Below, one piece after another: positions 7,117-14,497 of a stretch of 19,017 bases of DNA; the first letter of the stretch is position 1; each line of letters starts with the position of its first letter. The DNA lies in NCBI GenBank assembly GCA_003223065.1, contig QHXU01000096.1, forward strand, positions 17,043-36,059, read 5' to 3'. Source of the DNA: Acidobacteriota bacterium (GTDB taxonomy: Bacteria > Acidobacteriota > Terriglobia > Bryobacterales > Bryobacteraceae). The notes below the pieces were generated by a model. That model saw only the letters and a program-made list of their open reading frames with translations. It made no database searches and was not told the origin of the DNA. A program made the translations under genes and the position numbers.

Positions 7117-9201
7117 CTAGGGGTGGTATGAACGTTCCAGATGCCTGGCGATGTCTTCTTCGGTGAACCAGGCGGGCTTCCACTTCTCCTGGGCAAAAAG
7201 CGCGGATTGGTCGTTCAGATGCGGAGACTTCGGGTCGTCCGATTCGGAGTAAGCTACTACGCTATATGCAGTCGGCGGCGAGGTGAATTCCACGGCCAGA
7301 ACGTAGCTGTCGCCGCCGACGGCTACATATTTGCCGTCCGGCTCGGCGTGATAACCGACGACGCGAAACGCGCCGAAATCGTCCGTCAACCCGCCGATGG
7401 GCACGTCCAGGCTGCCGCGCCGCAGCCGGTGGATCTCGCCCCAGGCGATCTCCAGGCCGCCGTACTTCCGCTTCATTTCGGTCACTGCGGCCGCGAGGGA
7501 ATGCAGGGCCGCTTCTTCGTCGCCAAGGCCGTACGGGGTTGAAGCCGGGTGAACCTCGTTCCATTCCACTGCGTAAAGGGGCTTTGCTTTTTCGCGGTAC
7601 TTGGTCCAGAACGTGACGAAGAGCATCGCGCCCTTACTTTCACGCGCGGCGGTATTGTCCCAGGACTCCAGCACCTTGGCCGCCTCGTCCAGGCTCACGC
7701 CGTCTGATGTCCGTCCCCGAGCCAGCCGCACCACGTCGCGCTTCACGCGGTCCGCGAGCATCAGCTTCGTGTTGAATTTGAAATGCAGCACATCGTCGAG
7801 CGAGATCGTCTTACGCGATTCAAGCATCTCAAGGCCTAACTGCGTGCGAAAACCGTTGAAATTCTGAGTCAAGTCATCCGGAAACTGGTGGCGGTCGATG
7901 ATCGCGTGCAGATTGGTGTACCAGGGCGCCGAGTTGCTGTTCTGCACGTAACTGCCCGGCGGATTGATCAACTGAGGCAACCGGCTCTCGGGAAGAATGT
8001 GGTTCCATTCAGAGGCCTCGGTGTTTCCTGGAATGACGCCGGCCCAGTCATAACCGGCGGGCCGTTCCGGGAACCGCCCGTTAAAGATGTAGAAGATATT
8101 GCCTTCCTTGTCCGCATAGCAGATGTTGAACATCGGGATGGCCTGCATGTCCAGCGCGTGGCGGAACTCCGGCAAGTTGCGCGCCTTGTCCATGAGGGTC
8201 CATTCCTCGACGAAGCGGTACTCGTTGAGGTTCGTGGATTTGAAGGCGTACGCTTTGTCCCGGTCCCACTTCAGGACCGGGCCGTAATGCGACCAGTAAA
8301 CGTCCTTCTTGCGAGTCGCCGTACCCGAGGCGGTCTTCACTTGGATTGAGATCTCGCGTTTCTGCATCGGGAGCGAGTGCCCTTCGTAGATGTAGTGGTG
8401 CTGGTCGGACGGATCGAGCGTCAGCTCGTAGACGTCGTCGGAATCATGCTGATTCACGGTGTGTGACCAGCCTAGATTTTCGTTGAATCCTATGGCCACG
8501 CCCGGGATGCCGATGAGCGTCGTTCCGCTGATGTTCATCTTGCCGGGAACGGTTAGATGGATTTCGTGAAAGAGCTGCGAGCCGCTCCACGCCAGATGGG
8601 GATTCCCTAGCAGGATGCCTTTCCCGGAGGTTGACCGGCCTTTCCCGATCGCCCACATATTGGACCCGCGGACGCCGTCGTCGAGCGGCAAAGACGACGC
8701 GGTCTTGGCGCCGATATTGTTCATCTGCCGCAGATTCATGGAGAATTCCATGATTACGACGCGCCGTGCGTGCGCCAGCACGTCGACGCCTGTGATCGGT
8801 TTGACCCACTCGGCAAGCTCCGCGCGGTGTTTCTGGACGTATCGATTGTAGCCGTCCGCGTATCCGTTGAGGATCATTTGCATCCACGGCGCCAGGTGCG
8901 CAAAGCCGGATTCAGCGATTTCGTACATGCGAAGTTCTTTTGCCGCGAGGTCGGCATCCGCGAACTTCTCTCCGAACCATGCTGCCTCTTCGCTTCGGGC
9001 CTTCAAGTACAGCCGGGCCAGCTCCCGGATGTGATCCTCGGCGGTAGCGTACCCCTGGCCGAACGCAACTGCCTCTTCCGTTTCGCCGAGAATATGCGGG
9101 ACTCCGTAGGTGTCCCTGCGAATGGTGACCTGGGAACTCAGATCTGCCGCAGCCAGCGCGCAGGGAAGCAGGAACAGGATCAAGCGAAGCGGTTTGCGCA
9201 T
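7117..9201 (-). CDS. Periplasmic Ntn-hydrolase acylase, PvdQ/aculeacin A acylase-like
   Basis: A 694-residue penicillin-acylase superfamily precursor. A signal peptide (MRKPLRLILFLLPCALAAAD) directs export. The family self-cleaves before a serine; here Gly179-Ser180 in VRGSNMW. Counting Ser180 as beta-Ser1 places His202 (NPHL) at beta-23 and Val249 (HTVN) at beta-70, exactly the PvdQ active-site spacing. The oxyanion Asn is probably Asn421 or Asn423 (QNSNSAPW). The block following Ser180 (LLGNPHLAWSG, LTVPGKMNISG, GIPGVAIGFNENLGWSHT) is closest in memory to AHL acylases and aculeacin A acylase rather than penicillin G acylase. It should therefore hydrolyse an amide carrying a fatty acyl chain, but the substrate is not shown by sequence. 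It is the last gene of rpiA-HEAT-acylase; its ATG lies 3 bases after the HEAT stop with no Shine-Dalgarno, so coupling is likely. Confidence 0.88.
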   Translation of the reverse strand: MRKPLRLILFLLPCALAAADLSSQVTIRRDTYGVPHILGETEEAVAFGQGYATAEDHIRELARLYLKARSEEAAWFGEKFADADLAAKELRMYEIAESGFAHLAPWMQMILNGYADGYNRYVQKHRAELAEWVKPITGVDVLAHARRVVIMEFSMNLRQMNNIGAKTASSLPLDDGVRGSNMWAIGKGRSTSGKGILLGNPHLAWSGSQLFHEIHLTVPGKMNISGTTLIGIPGVAIGFNENLGWSHTVNQHDSDDVYELTLDPSDQHHYIYEGHSLPMQKREISIQVKTASGTATRKKDVYWSHYGPVLKWDRDKAYAFKSTNLNEYRFVEEWTLMDKARNLPEFRHALDMQAIPMFNICYADKEGNIFYIFNGRFPERPAGYDWAGVIPGNTEASEWNHILPESRLPQLINPPGSYVQNSNSAPWYTNLHAIIDRHQFPDDLTQNFNGFRTQLGLEMLESRKTISLDDVLHFKFNTKLMLADRVKRDVVRLARGRTSDGVSLDEAAKVLESWDNTAARESKGAMLFVTFWTKYREKAKPLYAVEWNEVHPASTPYGLGDEEAALHSLAAAVTEMKRKYGGLEIAWGEIHRLRRGSLDVPIGGLTDDFGAFRVVGYHAEPDGKYVAVGGDSYVLAVEFTSPPTAYSVVAYSESDDPKSPHLNDQSALFAQEKWKPAWFTEEDIARHLERSYHP

Positions 9202-9204
9202 AGA

Positions 9205-10194
9205 TCACGATGATATCGAAGTGCCGAATTTCTTGTTGAAGAATGCGATCAGCTTGGAATCGCACCGGGCATTGACGGCGGCATTCACCCGCTCGCGCAG
9301 CTCTTCGCGGAAACGTCCCGCAGCCAGGGCTTCGATAGCCCCCAAAGCATCGTCGGCTCGACCGTTTTCGAGCACTGAGAGCAAGAAATCCGCGGCCACG
9401 GGCAGGCGCGACGTGCCGAGCGATAACAGAATCGCCCGCTTCGGTTCCGGATCCGTCTGCTTGTTCCAACACTCCTTCAACAGATCGACTGCCTCCGGCT
9501 CGTGACACTGGCCGAGCGCGGCGGCAGCCTCAACGCGCATATCAGGGTCCTCTCCGTCGAGGAACCGGGCGACAAACGGCAGGGAATCGCGCGAAGACAA
9601 TTCAAGAAGCGCGACAAAGCATTGTCCGGTCACTTCCGGCTCTGGGTCACCGGCGAGGGCTTTCAGGCGCAGCAGGAGCACGCTGTCAGGACCGGGAAGC
9701 TGGGCCATCGCCCGGGCCGCTTCAACACGGACCGGCTTTTCGCGATCGGCGAGCAGGTCGACGAGGTGCGTCAAAGTCTCGAGCCGGCTGAGAGAGCACG
9801 CAACCAGCGCGTGCGCGCACGTGCCTCGCAACGTCGCCGCCGTGTCCACCTGGGCGCCCCACACCGGTTCCATTTGAACGTGCGAGATGCCCCGAAGAAA
9901 GATCCCCGGATCATCGTGGCCCAGGTCTTTGAGTGTCTTCGCGATCGCGTTCTTGGCCCAACACTGGGGGTCGGACTTGGACGCATTTGCCAGAAAGCGG
10001 TCGAAAGCCGCCGCAAGGTCGGGTACCAGCGCTCGGATCGCCAGTTCGCCGGCGAGCGCTGCCGCTTTCGACACGAGGTAATTGTTGCGGTCCTTCAGCG
10101 CCTTACGTAATTGTTCGACCGTTGCTGGATCGTCAGGATGGGAGCGCAGAGAACCGAGCGCTTCGATCTTCCGATCGAAAGCCTGCTTGCTCAC
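9205..10194 (-). CDS. HEAT-repeat protein
   Basis: A 329-residue soluble alpha-solenoid protein without a signal peptide. HEAT/PBS-lyase-type helical pairs recur through the whole length, for example REKPVRVEAARAMAQL, DPEPEVTGQCFVALLEL, DPDMRVEAAAALGQC and DPEPKRAILLSLGT. Such proteins are scaffolds or binding partners; no catalytic motif is visible and the partner is unknown. The start is GTG at 10194, overlapping the rpiA stop by four bases (GTGA). It has a GGGAG ribosome site 8 bases upstream, inside the end of rpiA, which settles the start. It ends 3 bases before the acylase start. The C-terminus (DSKLIAFFNKKFGTSISS) is non-repetitive. Confidence 0.82.
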   Translation of the reverse strand: MSKQAFDRKIEALGSLRSHPDDPATVEQLRKALKDRNNYLVSKAAALAGELAIRALVPDLAAAFDRFLANASKSDPQCWAKNAIAKTLKDLGHDDPGIFLRGISHVQMEPVWGAQVDTAATLRGTCAHALVACSLSRLETLTHLVDLLADREKPVRVEAARAMAQLPGPDSVLLLRLKALAGDPEPEVTGQCFVALLELSSRDSLPFVARFLDGEDPDMRVEAAAALGQCHEPEAVDLLKECWNKQTDPEPKRAILLSLGTSRLPVAADFLLSVLENGRADDALGAIEALAAGRFREELRERVNAAVNARCDSKLIAFFNKKFGTSISS

Positions 10195-10886
10195 TTCGGC
10201 CGCTCCCGCCTGAGTTCGACAACATTTGCCCCTCTCGCAATGACGACGAGATCGGCCATGCCAAGAAAGAGGCCGTGATCCACGATGCCTGGCGTTTCAC
10301 CGAGCCGGCTGGCGAGCGCCCGAGCGTCAGGGATTGGGTCGAACCGGCAGTCCAGAAGATGATTGCCGTCGTCTGTGATGAATGGCTGTTTCGCCTCATC
10401 CGTTCGCAGCGCGACGGACGCACCCATCTCCACAATGAGCCGCGCAATCCTGGGAACGGCAAACGGAACCACCACTACAGGGAGCGGAAACGCGCCGAGC
10501 ACGCGTACCTGTTTGGAAGAATCGGCGACGATGATCAGGCGGTGCGAGGCCGAGGCGACCACCTTCTCCCGCACCAGCGCGCCGCCGCCCCCCTTGATGA
10601 GATCGAGTTGCGGGTCAACCTCGTCGGCGCCGTCGATCGTCAGATCCAGCTCCGTTACGCTTCCGAAATCGATTAGCGGAATGCCCTCCCGCTCCGCCAA
10701 CTGTTTCGATCGCGATGACGTCGGAATGGCTCGAACCGCGAGCCCTGCCCGGACTCGCTCTCCCAGGAATTCGATGGCGTAAGCGGCAGTCGAGCCGGAA
10801 CCCAATCCGACGACCATTCCGTTCTCGACGAAGGAGGCGCCGCGCCGCGCCGCAGCTCGCTTTTCTTCCTCTTGGGGGGAATCCAT
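10191..10886 (-). CDS. rpiA: Ribose-5-phosphate isomerase A
   Basis: 231 residues, the normal length for RpiA. It interconverts ribose-5-phosphate and ribulose-5-phosphate in the non-oxidative pentose phosphate pathway, in the cytoplasm. Diagnostic blocks are GLGSGSTAAYAIEFL (28-41), SSRSKQL (57-63), DGADEVD (85-91) and KGGGGALVREKVVA (98-111). Asp85, Asp88, Lys98 and Glu107 match the catalytic and binding Asp81/Asp84/Lys94/Glu103 of the E. coli enzyme. ATG 10886 has no Shine-Dalgarno; a perfect TATAAT ends 8 bases upstream, consistent with a leaderless message. It heads the rpiA-HEAT-acylase unit and lies 45 bases after the stop of the secreted repeat protein. Its product feeds the same pentose pool as the phosphoketolase gene further right. 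Confidence 0.95.
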   Translation of the reverse strand: MDSPQEEEKRAAARRGASFVENGMVVGLGSGSTAAYAIEFLGERVRAGLAVRAIPTSSRSKQLAEREGIPLIDFGSVTELDLTIDGADEVDPQLDLIKGGGGALVREKVVASASHRLIIVADSSKQVRVLGAFPLPVVVVPFAVPRIARLIVEMGASVALRTDEAKQPFITDDGNHLLDCRFDPIPDARALASRLGETPGIVDHGLFLGMADLVVIARGANVVELRRERPK

Positions 10887-10887
10887 C

Positions 10888-10909
10888 GGGGCTGATTATA
10901 ACAAGCCCC
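10888..10909 (-). promoter_or_regulatory. TATAAT promoter of rpiA enclosed by a 6-bp inverted repeat
   Basis: On the minus strand a perfect TATAAT (10900 to 10895) stands 8 bases before the rpiA ATG, so transcription would start at or within about two bases of the ATG. The box is flanked by GGGGCT and AGCCCC (10904-10909 and 10888-10893), a perfect 6-bp inverted repeat with a 10-base centre. No TTGACA is found at 16-18 bases; TTGAAA occurs only 9 bases upstream. Whether the repeat is an operator is inference. Confidence 0.5.
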
Positions 10910-10921
10910 TTTCAAATGGAC

Positions 10922-10940
10922 CTGCCCGCGATCAGGGCAG
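10922..10940 (-). terminator. Weak hairpin at end of secreted repeat protein gene
   Basis: CTGCCC and GGGCAG form a perfect 6-bp stem with a 7-base loop that contains the TGA stop of the upstream gene. No run of T follows on the minus strand, so it is a poor intrinsic terminator; it may attenuate or protect the 3' end, or be incidental. Confidence 0.25.
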
Positions 10941-11870
10941 TTTCACGTCGCCTTGCGTTGTGAATGTGAGTACGGTCTCAGACGGAATCCGGACTCGCTG
11001 CCCTTTCATGAAGACTTGGGATCCAGCTCCGGCTGCAGCGCCCGCCCCGGCGCCAATTGCGGCTCCCTTACCGCCGCCGGCGATCGCGCCAATAATCGCT
11101 CCGACAGCGCCGACCGCTCCGGCTGTCTTGGCTGTCCGCGCGCCTCGCGAGCCGCTTGATTCAACGACGTTACTCGAAGTCACCGGAATCGTTCTGCCGT
11201 CCACGGTGAGAGAGACTAGCTGAACCGTGAGCTCGGTCTTGCCCGTGAACTTGCCGGACTCCTTGTCTACTGCCAGCTTGACCCTGGCATCGGCCCCCTT
11301 AGGCGCAACGACATCGTTGCCAACTGTGATTGGTTCGTCGAGGCTCGCCCGGAACTCCTCTCCCTCACGATTCTTTTCCGAGTCGATCGGATCGATCAGA
11401 CGTATGGTGATTTGGGTGCCGGAGGCCAACGTCCGGCCGCCACCCTGCGCCAGCATCGCGGAGAGGACCTTCTCGCTCACCCCCGCCCTTTTGAGCTCGA
11501 CGATTCTCGAGCTGTCCGTGGAGAACTTGCCCGGGTAGCGGTTCAGGAGCTCGACGATAAACCCGTCGCTGAAGCCCGCCTTTGTGAGTCTCAACACTCC
11601 GTCGGTGGTCAGCGGCTCGGCGGGAGCATTCTTTTTAGAGACTGCCGTGATGATACGTTCGCTAACCCCGGCGTTTTTGAGCTCCACCAGGCGCGAGACA
11701 TCGCTCGATAGCCTCGAACCTTGCTGGTCGACCAGGTTGAGGACGAAATCCTCACTTAAGCCTGATTTGGAGAGTTTAATGACGTCGTCATTCGTAAGTG
11801 TGGGTTGAGCCCACAATGTAAGGCTCGCCAGGGCAAGCAGGAGACACGGAAGGGCAAGAAACTTTCTCAT
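10932..11870 (-). CDS. Secreted repeat / glycine-zipper envelope protein
   Basis: 312 residues. A signal peptide (MRKFLALPCLLLALASLTLWAQ) is followed by two 56-residue helical repeats (25-80 and 87-142), each ending in a VELK(N/R)AGVSE block. A beta-rich domain (about 152-235) follows, then a glycine zipper of Gly and Ala in the GAxxGA pattern (about 249-283), and a last strand pair ending VRIPSETVLTFTTQ. Glycine zippers usually insert in or pack against membranes, so an outer-membrane or periplasmic location is likely. The repeat and the beta domain match the outside part of the kinase at 5313-7094. No enzyme motif is visible and I do not recognise a named family for the whole protein. No Shine-Dalgarno; TAACAT 12 bases upstream of the ATG is a possible -10. 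It runs in the same direction as rpiA, but rpiA has its own promoter candidate. Confidence 0.82.
   Translation of the reverse strand: MRKFLALPCLLLALASLTLWAQPTLTNDDVIKLSKSGLSEDFVLNLVDQQGSRLSSDVSRLVELKNAGVSERIITAVSKKNAPAEPLTTDGVLRLTKAGFSDGFIVELLNRYPGKFSTDSSRIVELKRAGVSEKVLSAMLAQGGGRTLASGTQITIRLIDPIDSEKNREGEEFRASLDEPITVGNDVVAPKGADARVKLAVDKESGKFTGKTELTVQLVSLTVDGRTIPVTSSNVVESSGSRGARTAKTAGAVGAVGAIIGAIAGGGKGAAIGAGAGAAAGAGSQVFMKGQRVRIPSETVLTFTTQGDVKLP
11445..11612 (-). repeat. Second 56-residue repeat unit of secreted protein
   Basis: Residues 87-142 of the secreted repeat protein. By hand count about 24 of 56 positions are identical to the first unit and about 13 to the kinase unit, all without gaps. 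It retains LT at the start and VELKRAGVSE at positions 38-47. Confidence 0.8.
11631..11798 (-). repeat. First 56-residue repeat unit of secreted protein
   Basis: Residues 25-80 of the secreted repeat protein, directly after the signal peptide. It begins LTNDDVIKL, almost the same as the LTNESILEM of the kinase unit, and carries VELKNAGVSE in the second half. An internal half-repeat (KLSKSGLSE versus ELKNAGVSE) suggests that the 56-residue unit is a duplicated helical hairpin. Confidence 0.8.
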
Positions 11871-11984
11871 ACTTCTATTTCGATGTTACACGAGAACTAG
11901 ACGTTTCATCTTATCTGCACCCTTATGTTTCTGCAACGTCCAACTCTTGGTGGATACGCGGTTTGGGATAATCAGACTCACGCG
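11871..11984. promoter_or_regulatory. Divergent promoter region, repeat protein versus MscS gene
   Basis: These 114 bases separate the two divergent starts if the MscS gene starts at 11985. On the plus strand GATAAT (11967-11972), one mismatch from consensus, ends 12 bases before ATG 11985. On the minus strand TAACAT (11888-11883) ends 12 bases before ATG 11870. No convincing -35 is seen for either. Both would give leaders of only about five bases. Confidence 0.35.
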
Positions 11985-13544
11985 ATGTTTTCCCGCTGTT
12001 TCTTCGTCTTCTTCCTTCCCCTTCTGGCATTAGGGCAAGGTCAGCCTGGTCAGGCAGAAAACAAAGACCCGCTTGGACGGACCACGCCGCGCGGCGCGGT
12101 CTTCGGGTTCATGCGATCGGCGCACAGCCAGGATTATGCCCGGGCGGCCCAATACCTCGACACGCCCCTTAAGGGACAGGCCGCAAGCCAGCTGGCCGAC
12201 CATCTCAGTGCAGTGCTCGATCGCGGGCTGCCCGCGAATCTCGACGCGCTCAGCGATAAGCCCGATGGCGAGTTGAACGATCGGCTGCCATTGTCGAAGG
12301 AACTGGTTGGCGTGATCCCGACTTCGGGCAAGCCCCTGGAGGTTCACCTCGATCGGGTGCGGCGCAGCGGGGAAATGATCTGGCTGTTCTCGGCCGACAC
12401 CCTAAGGCGGGTTCCCGAGGTCTATGACGAGATGAGCGAAGCCTGGATCGACGAGTATATTCCCAAGATGCTCACGCGCCGGGGATGGCTCGCCGTTCCA
12501 CTCTGGCAATGGCTGGCGCTGCTGATCGGCATATCGTTGGGCGTTGGCATTTCGGCCGTGCCCACGCGAATCACAGGGACGGTGCTTCGGCGGCTTCCGG
12601 GCTCCTTCGCGCAAGAGGAAGATCACCGTTTGCTGCACCTGCTCGCCGCGCCGCTGCGCGCACTCGTGCTGCTCGGTGTGATCGAGTTGACGGTTTCGCT
12701 GCTGAAGCTGCCGTTCGGAGCGCGATTGCTGTGGAATTGGGCCGGAACCAAGCTTGCGATCATCGTCCGGGTCTTAGGCCAGCTTGTCAGCCGGCGGGTC
12801 GAGCGCGTGGGGAAGGCGGACACGACCGCTGTGGTCCGCCTTATTCAGCGCACCGTGAACGTCTTCGCCGTTTTCCTGGTTTTCGTGATTCTTCTGCACG
12901 TCGCCGGCTACAATGTCACGGCGGTGCTGGCCGGCTTGGGCGTCGGCGGCATCGCCATTGCGTTTGCCGCGCAAAAGACGCTCGAGAACCTCTTCGGCGG
13001 CGTGTCCATCATCTTCGATAAGCCCATCCGCGTCGGCGATTCCTGCCGCATTGGAGACCAGTCCGGCACCGTGGTGGATATCGGGCTGCGTTCCACCCGT
13101 TTCCGGACCGATGATCGCACGATGCTGACGGTACCGAACGGGCAACTCTCGGTGATGAACCTCGAAAACTTCGGGATGCGCGACAAAATTCGGTTCCGGC
13201 ACATCGTCAGCGTGAGCATAGAAACCAAGGCGGACCAGATGCGCCGTTTACTGGACTCGCTGCACAAGCTCCTCGCGGAGCACCCGATGGTGGAGCGGTC
13301 CACGGTGCGCGTGCGGCTGGTGCGGTTCGGCGCCTCGTCGATGGACATCGAAGTGTTCGCTTATGTCCTGACGCTCGATGGAGTGCGATTTCTGGAAGTT
13401 CAGGAAGAACTGCTGCTCCACATTCTGGACGCGATCGAATCGAACGGAGCCGCAGTGGCGGTCCCGTCGCAGGTCCTGATCACCAGGAACGCTGCGGGCG
13501 ACTCGCAGCCTGCGCGGCAGGGCGAGGAATCGAAGAGAACCTAA
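11985..13544 (+). CDS. MscS-family mechanosensitive channel with N-terminal periplasmic domain
   Basis: 519 residues from ATG 11985, chosen because it begins a signal peptide (MFSRCFFVFFLPLLALGQGQ). The in-frame ATG at 11925 would put 20 polar residues before it. Residues 25-165 form a soluble domain outside the membrane that I do not recognise. Membrane segments follow at about 171-193, 218-240, 248-268 and 287-307. Next come the Gly/Ala-rich pore helix (GLGVGGIAIAFAAQKTLENL, 317-336) and the MscS beta domain (RVGDSCRIGDQSGTVVDIGL, then TVPNGQL). The C-terminal alpha/beta domain ends with a short charged tail. MscS channels release solutes on hypo-osmotic shock; the larger relatives with added N-terminal domains are less well understood. 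Its TAA overlaps the egtD stop on the other strand. Confidence 0.9.
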   Translation: MFSRCFFVFFLPLLALGQGQPGQAENKDPLGRTTPRGAVFGFMRSAHSQDYARAAQYLDTPLKGQAASQLADHLSAVLDRGLPANLDALSDKPDGELNDRLPLSKELVGVIPTSGKPLEVHLDRVRRSGEMIWLFSADTLRRVPEVYDEMSEAWIDEYIPKMLTRRGWLAVPLWQWLALLIGISLGVGISAVPTRITGTVLRRLPGSFAQEEDHRLLHLLAAPLRALVLLGVIELTVSLLKLPFGARLLWNWAGTKLAIIVRVLGQLVSRRVERVGKADTTAVVRLIQRTVNVFAVFLVFVILLHVAGYNVTAVLAGLGVGGIAIAFAAQKTLENLFGGVSIIFDKPIRVGDSCRIGDQSGTVVDIGLRSTRFRTDDRTMLTVPNGQLSVMNLENFGMRDKIRFRHIVSVSIETKADQMRRLLDSLHKLLAEHPMVERSTVRVRLVRFGASSMDIEVFAYVLTLDGVRFLEVQEELLLHILDAIESNGAAVAVPSQVLITRNAAGDSQPARQGEESKRT

Positions 13545-14497
13545 GCCGGCAAAACGGCCGAGTCCACCGTCCACAGGCACTCCGCAAACGGCCACTCAGG
13601 ATCCACCCAAACCCGCTGGAAGACAAAGGCCCCTGCTATATCGGGGATCTGATCGAGATGGACTTTATGCGAGGACTCGGTCCAAATCGTCTCTCCACGC
13701 CGGAGCATGCATGTAACGCCGGCGCCCGGCACTTCGACGCATTGGTCCACCCGTGAACGCAAGTGCATCTCGATGCGTTGGTGATGTGCCAGGTAGCGCG
13801 CTTCGTGAGCAAAGTTGCGAAGCTGGAAGTTCGCCCCCAGTTCGCGATTGATGCGCGCCAGCAGGTTCAGGTTGAAGGCGGCGGTGATCCCGCCGGGATC
13901 ATCGTAGGCGGCGATCATCATGTCGGCCGGTTTGACAAGGTCGAAACCGATGAGTAATCCATCGCCATCCGAGAGGAGCGAACGAACCTCGGCCAGGAAT
14001 TCATCCCGCCGCGCGACGTCGAAATTGCCGATCGTGCTGCCGAGGAACAGGAGCAGAAGGCGCGTGCCGCGAGGACGGCACTGGACGACCTCGCGCAGAC
14101 CGTCGAGATAGCGGGAACAAATCGGCCTGACCGCAGCGAAGGGCGCCAGCTCCGCCTGGCATCGCGCGAGCGCGGCAGTGGATATGTCGATCGGGAAATA
14201 GGCCGACGGCCGCAGCGCTTCGAGGATCCACCGCGTCTTCGTACCGGAACCGCTCCCCAGCTCGGCGACCACCGAGTACGATGCGGGAAGCTTCGGCGCC
14301 AGCCGTTTGACGAGGCGCTGATCAGCTCGGGTTAAGCCGTATTCGGGCAGTAAGGTGATTGCTTCGAAAAGCGCGCTGCCCAGATCGTCGTAGAAGTATT
14401 CGCAAGGCAGCTCCTTTTGGGGTTTGCTCAAGCCGGCGCGAACGTCCTCCGCAAACGCGGCTGCCGGCGTTTCCACGAGGCGGATGGCGGCCGGCAT
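13541..14497 (-). CDS. egtD: L-histidine N-alpha-methyltransferase (ergothioneine synthesis)
   Basis: 318 residues, the family length. EgtD uses three S-adenosylmethionine to convert histidine into trimethylhistidine (hercynine), the first step toward ergothioneine. Diagnostic features are the N-terminal YFYDDLGSALFEAITLLPEY (34-53), SAM-binding ELGSGSGTKT (79-88), PIDIS (102-106), LFLGSTIGNF (150-159) and the AAYDDPGGITAAFNLN block (196-211). TESS at 273-276 supplies Glu274 and Ser276, matching the Glu282/Ser284 that bind histidine in the mycobacterial enzyme. The ATG at 14497 directly abuts the egtB stop (TGAATG) and has a GGAG site about 9 bases upstream within egtB. The last stop overlaps the convergent MscS stop by three bases (CTAA, 13541-13544), leaving no room for a dedicated terminator. 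Confidence 0.93.
   Translation of the reverse strand: MPAAIRLVETPAAAFAEDVRAGLSKPQKELPCEYFYDDLGSALFEAITLLPEYGLTRADQRLVKRLAPKLPASYSVVAELGSGSGTKTRWILEALRPSAYFPIDISTAALARCQAELAPFAAVRPICSRYLDGLREVVQCRPRGTRLLLLFLGSTIGNFDVARRDEFLAEVRSLLSDGDGLLIGFDLVKPADMMIAAYDDPGGITAAFNLNLLARINRELGANFQLRNFAHEARYLAHHQRIEMHLRSRVDQCVEVPGAGVTCMLRRGETIWTESSHKVHLDQIPDIAGAFVFQRVWVDPEWPFAECLWTVDSAVLPA

Noticed and set aside
6185..7183. A 332-codon minus-strand open frame opposite the kinase tail
   Set aside because: Composition is Ser/Ala/Arg-biased, no domain is visible, and it crosses the end of the acylase gene in another frame. The kinase and acylase frames are both supported by motifs.
11035..11125. Repetitive GC-rich tract (gctgcagcgcccgccccggc and similar)
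   Set aside because: It is simply the Gly/Ala glycine-zipper coding region of the secreted protein, not a CRISPR array or satellite.
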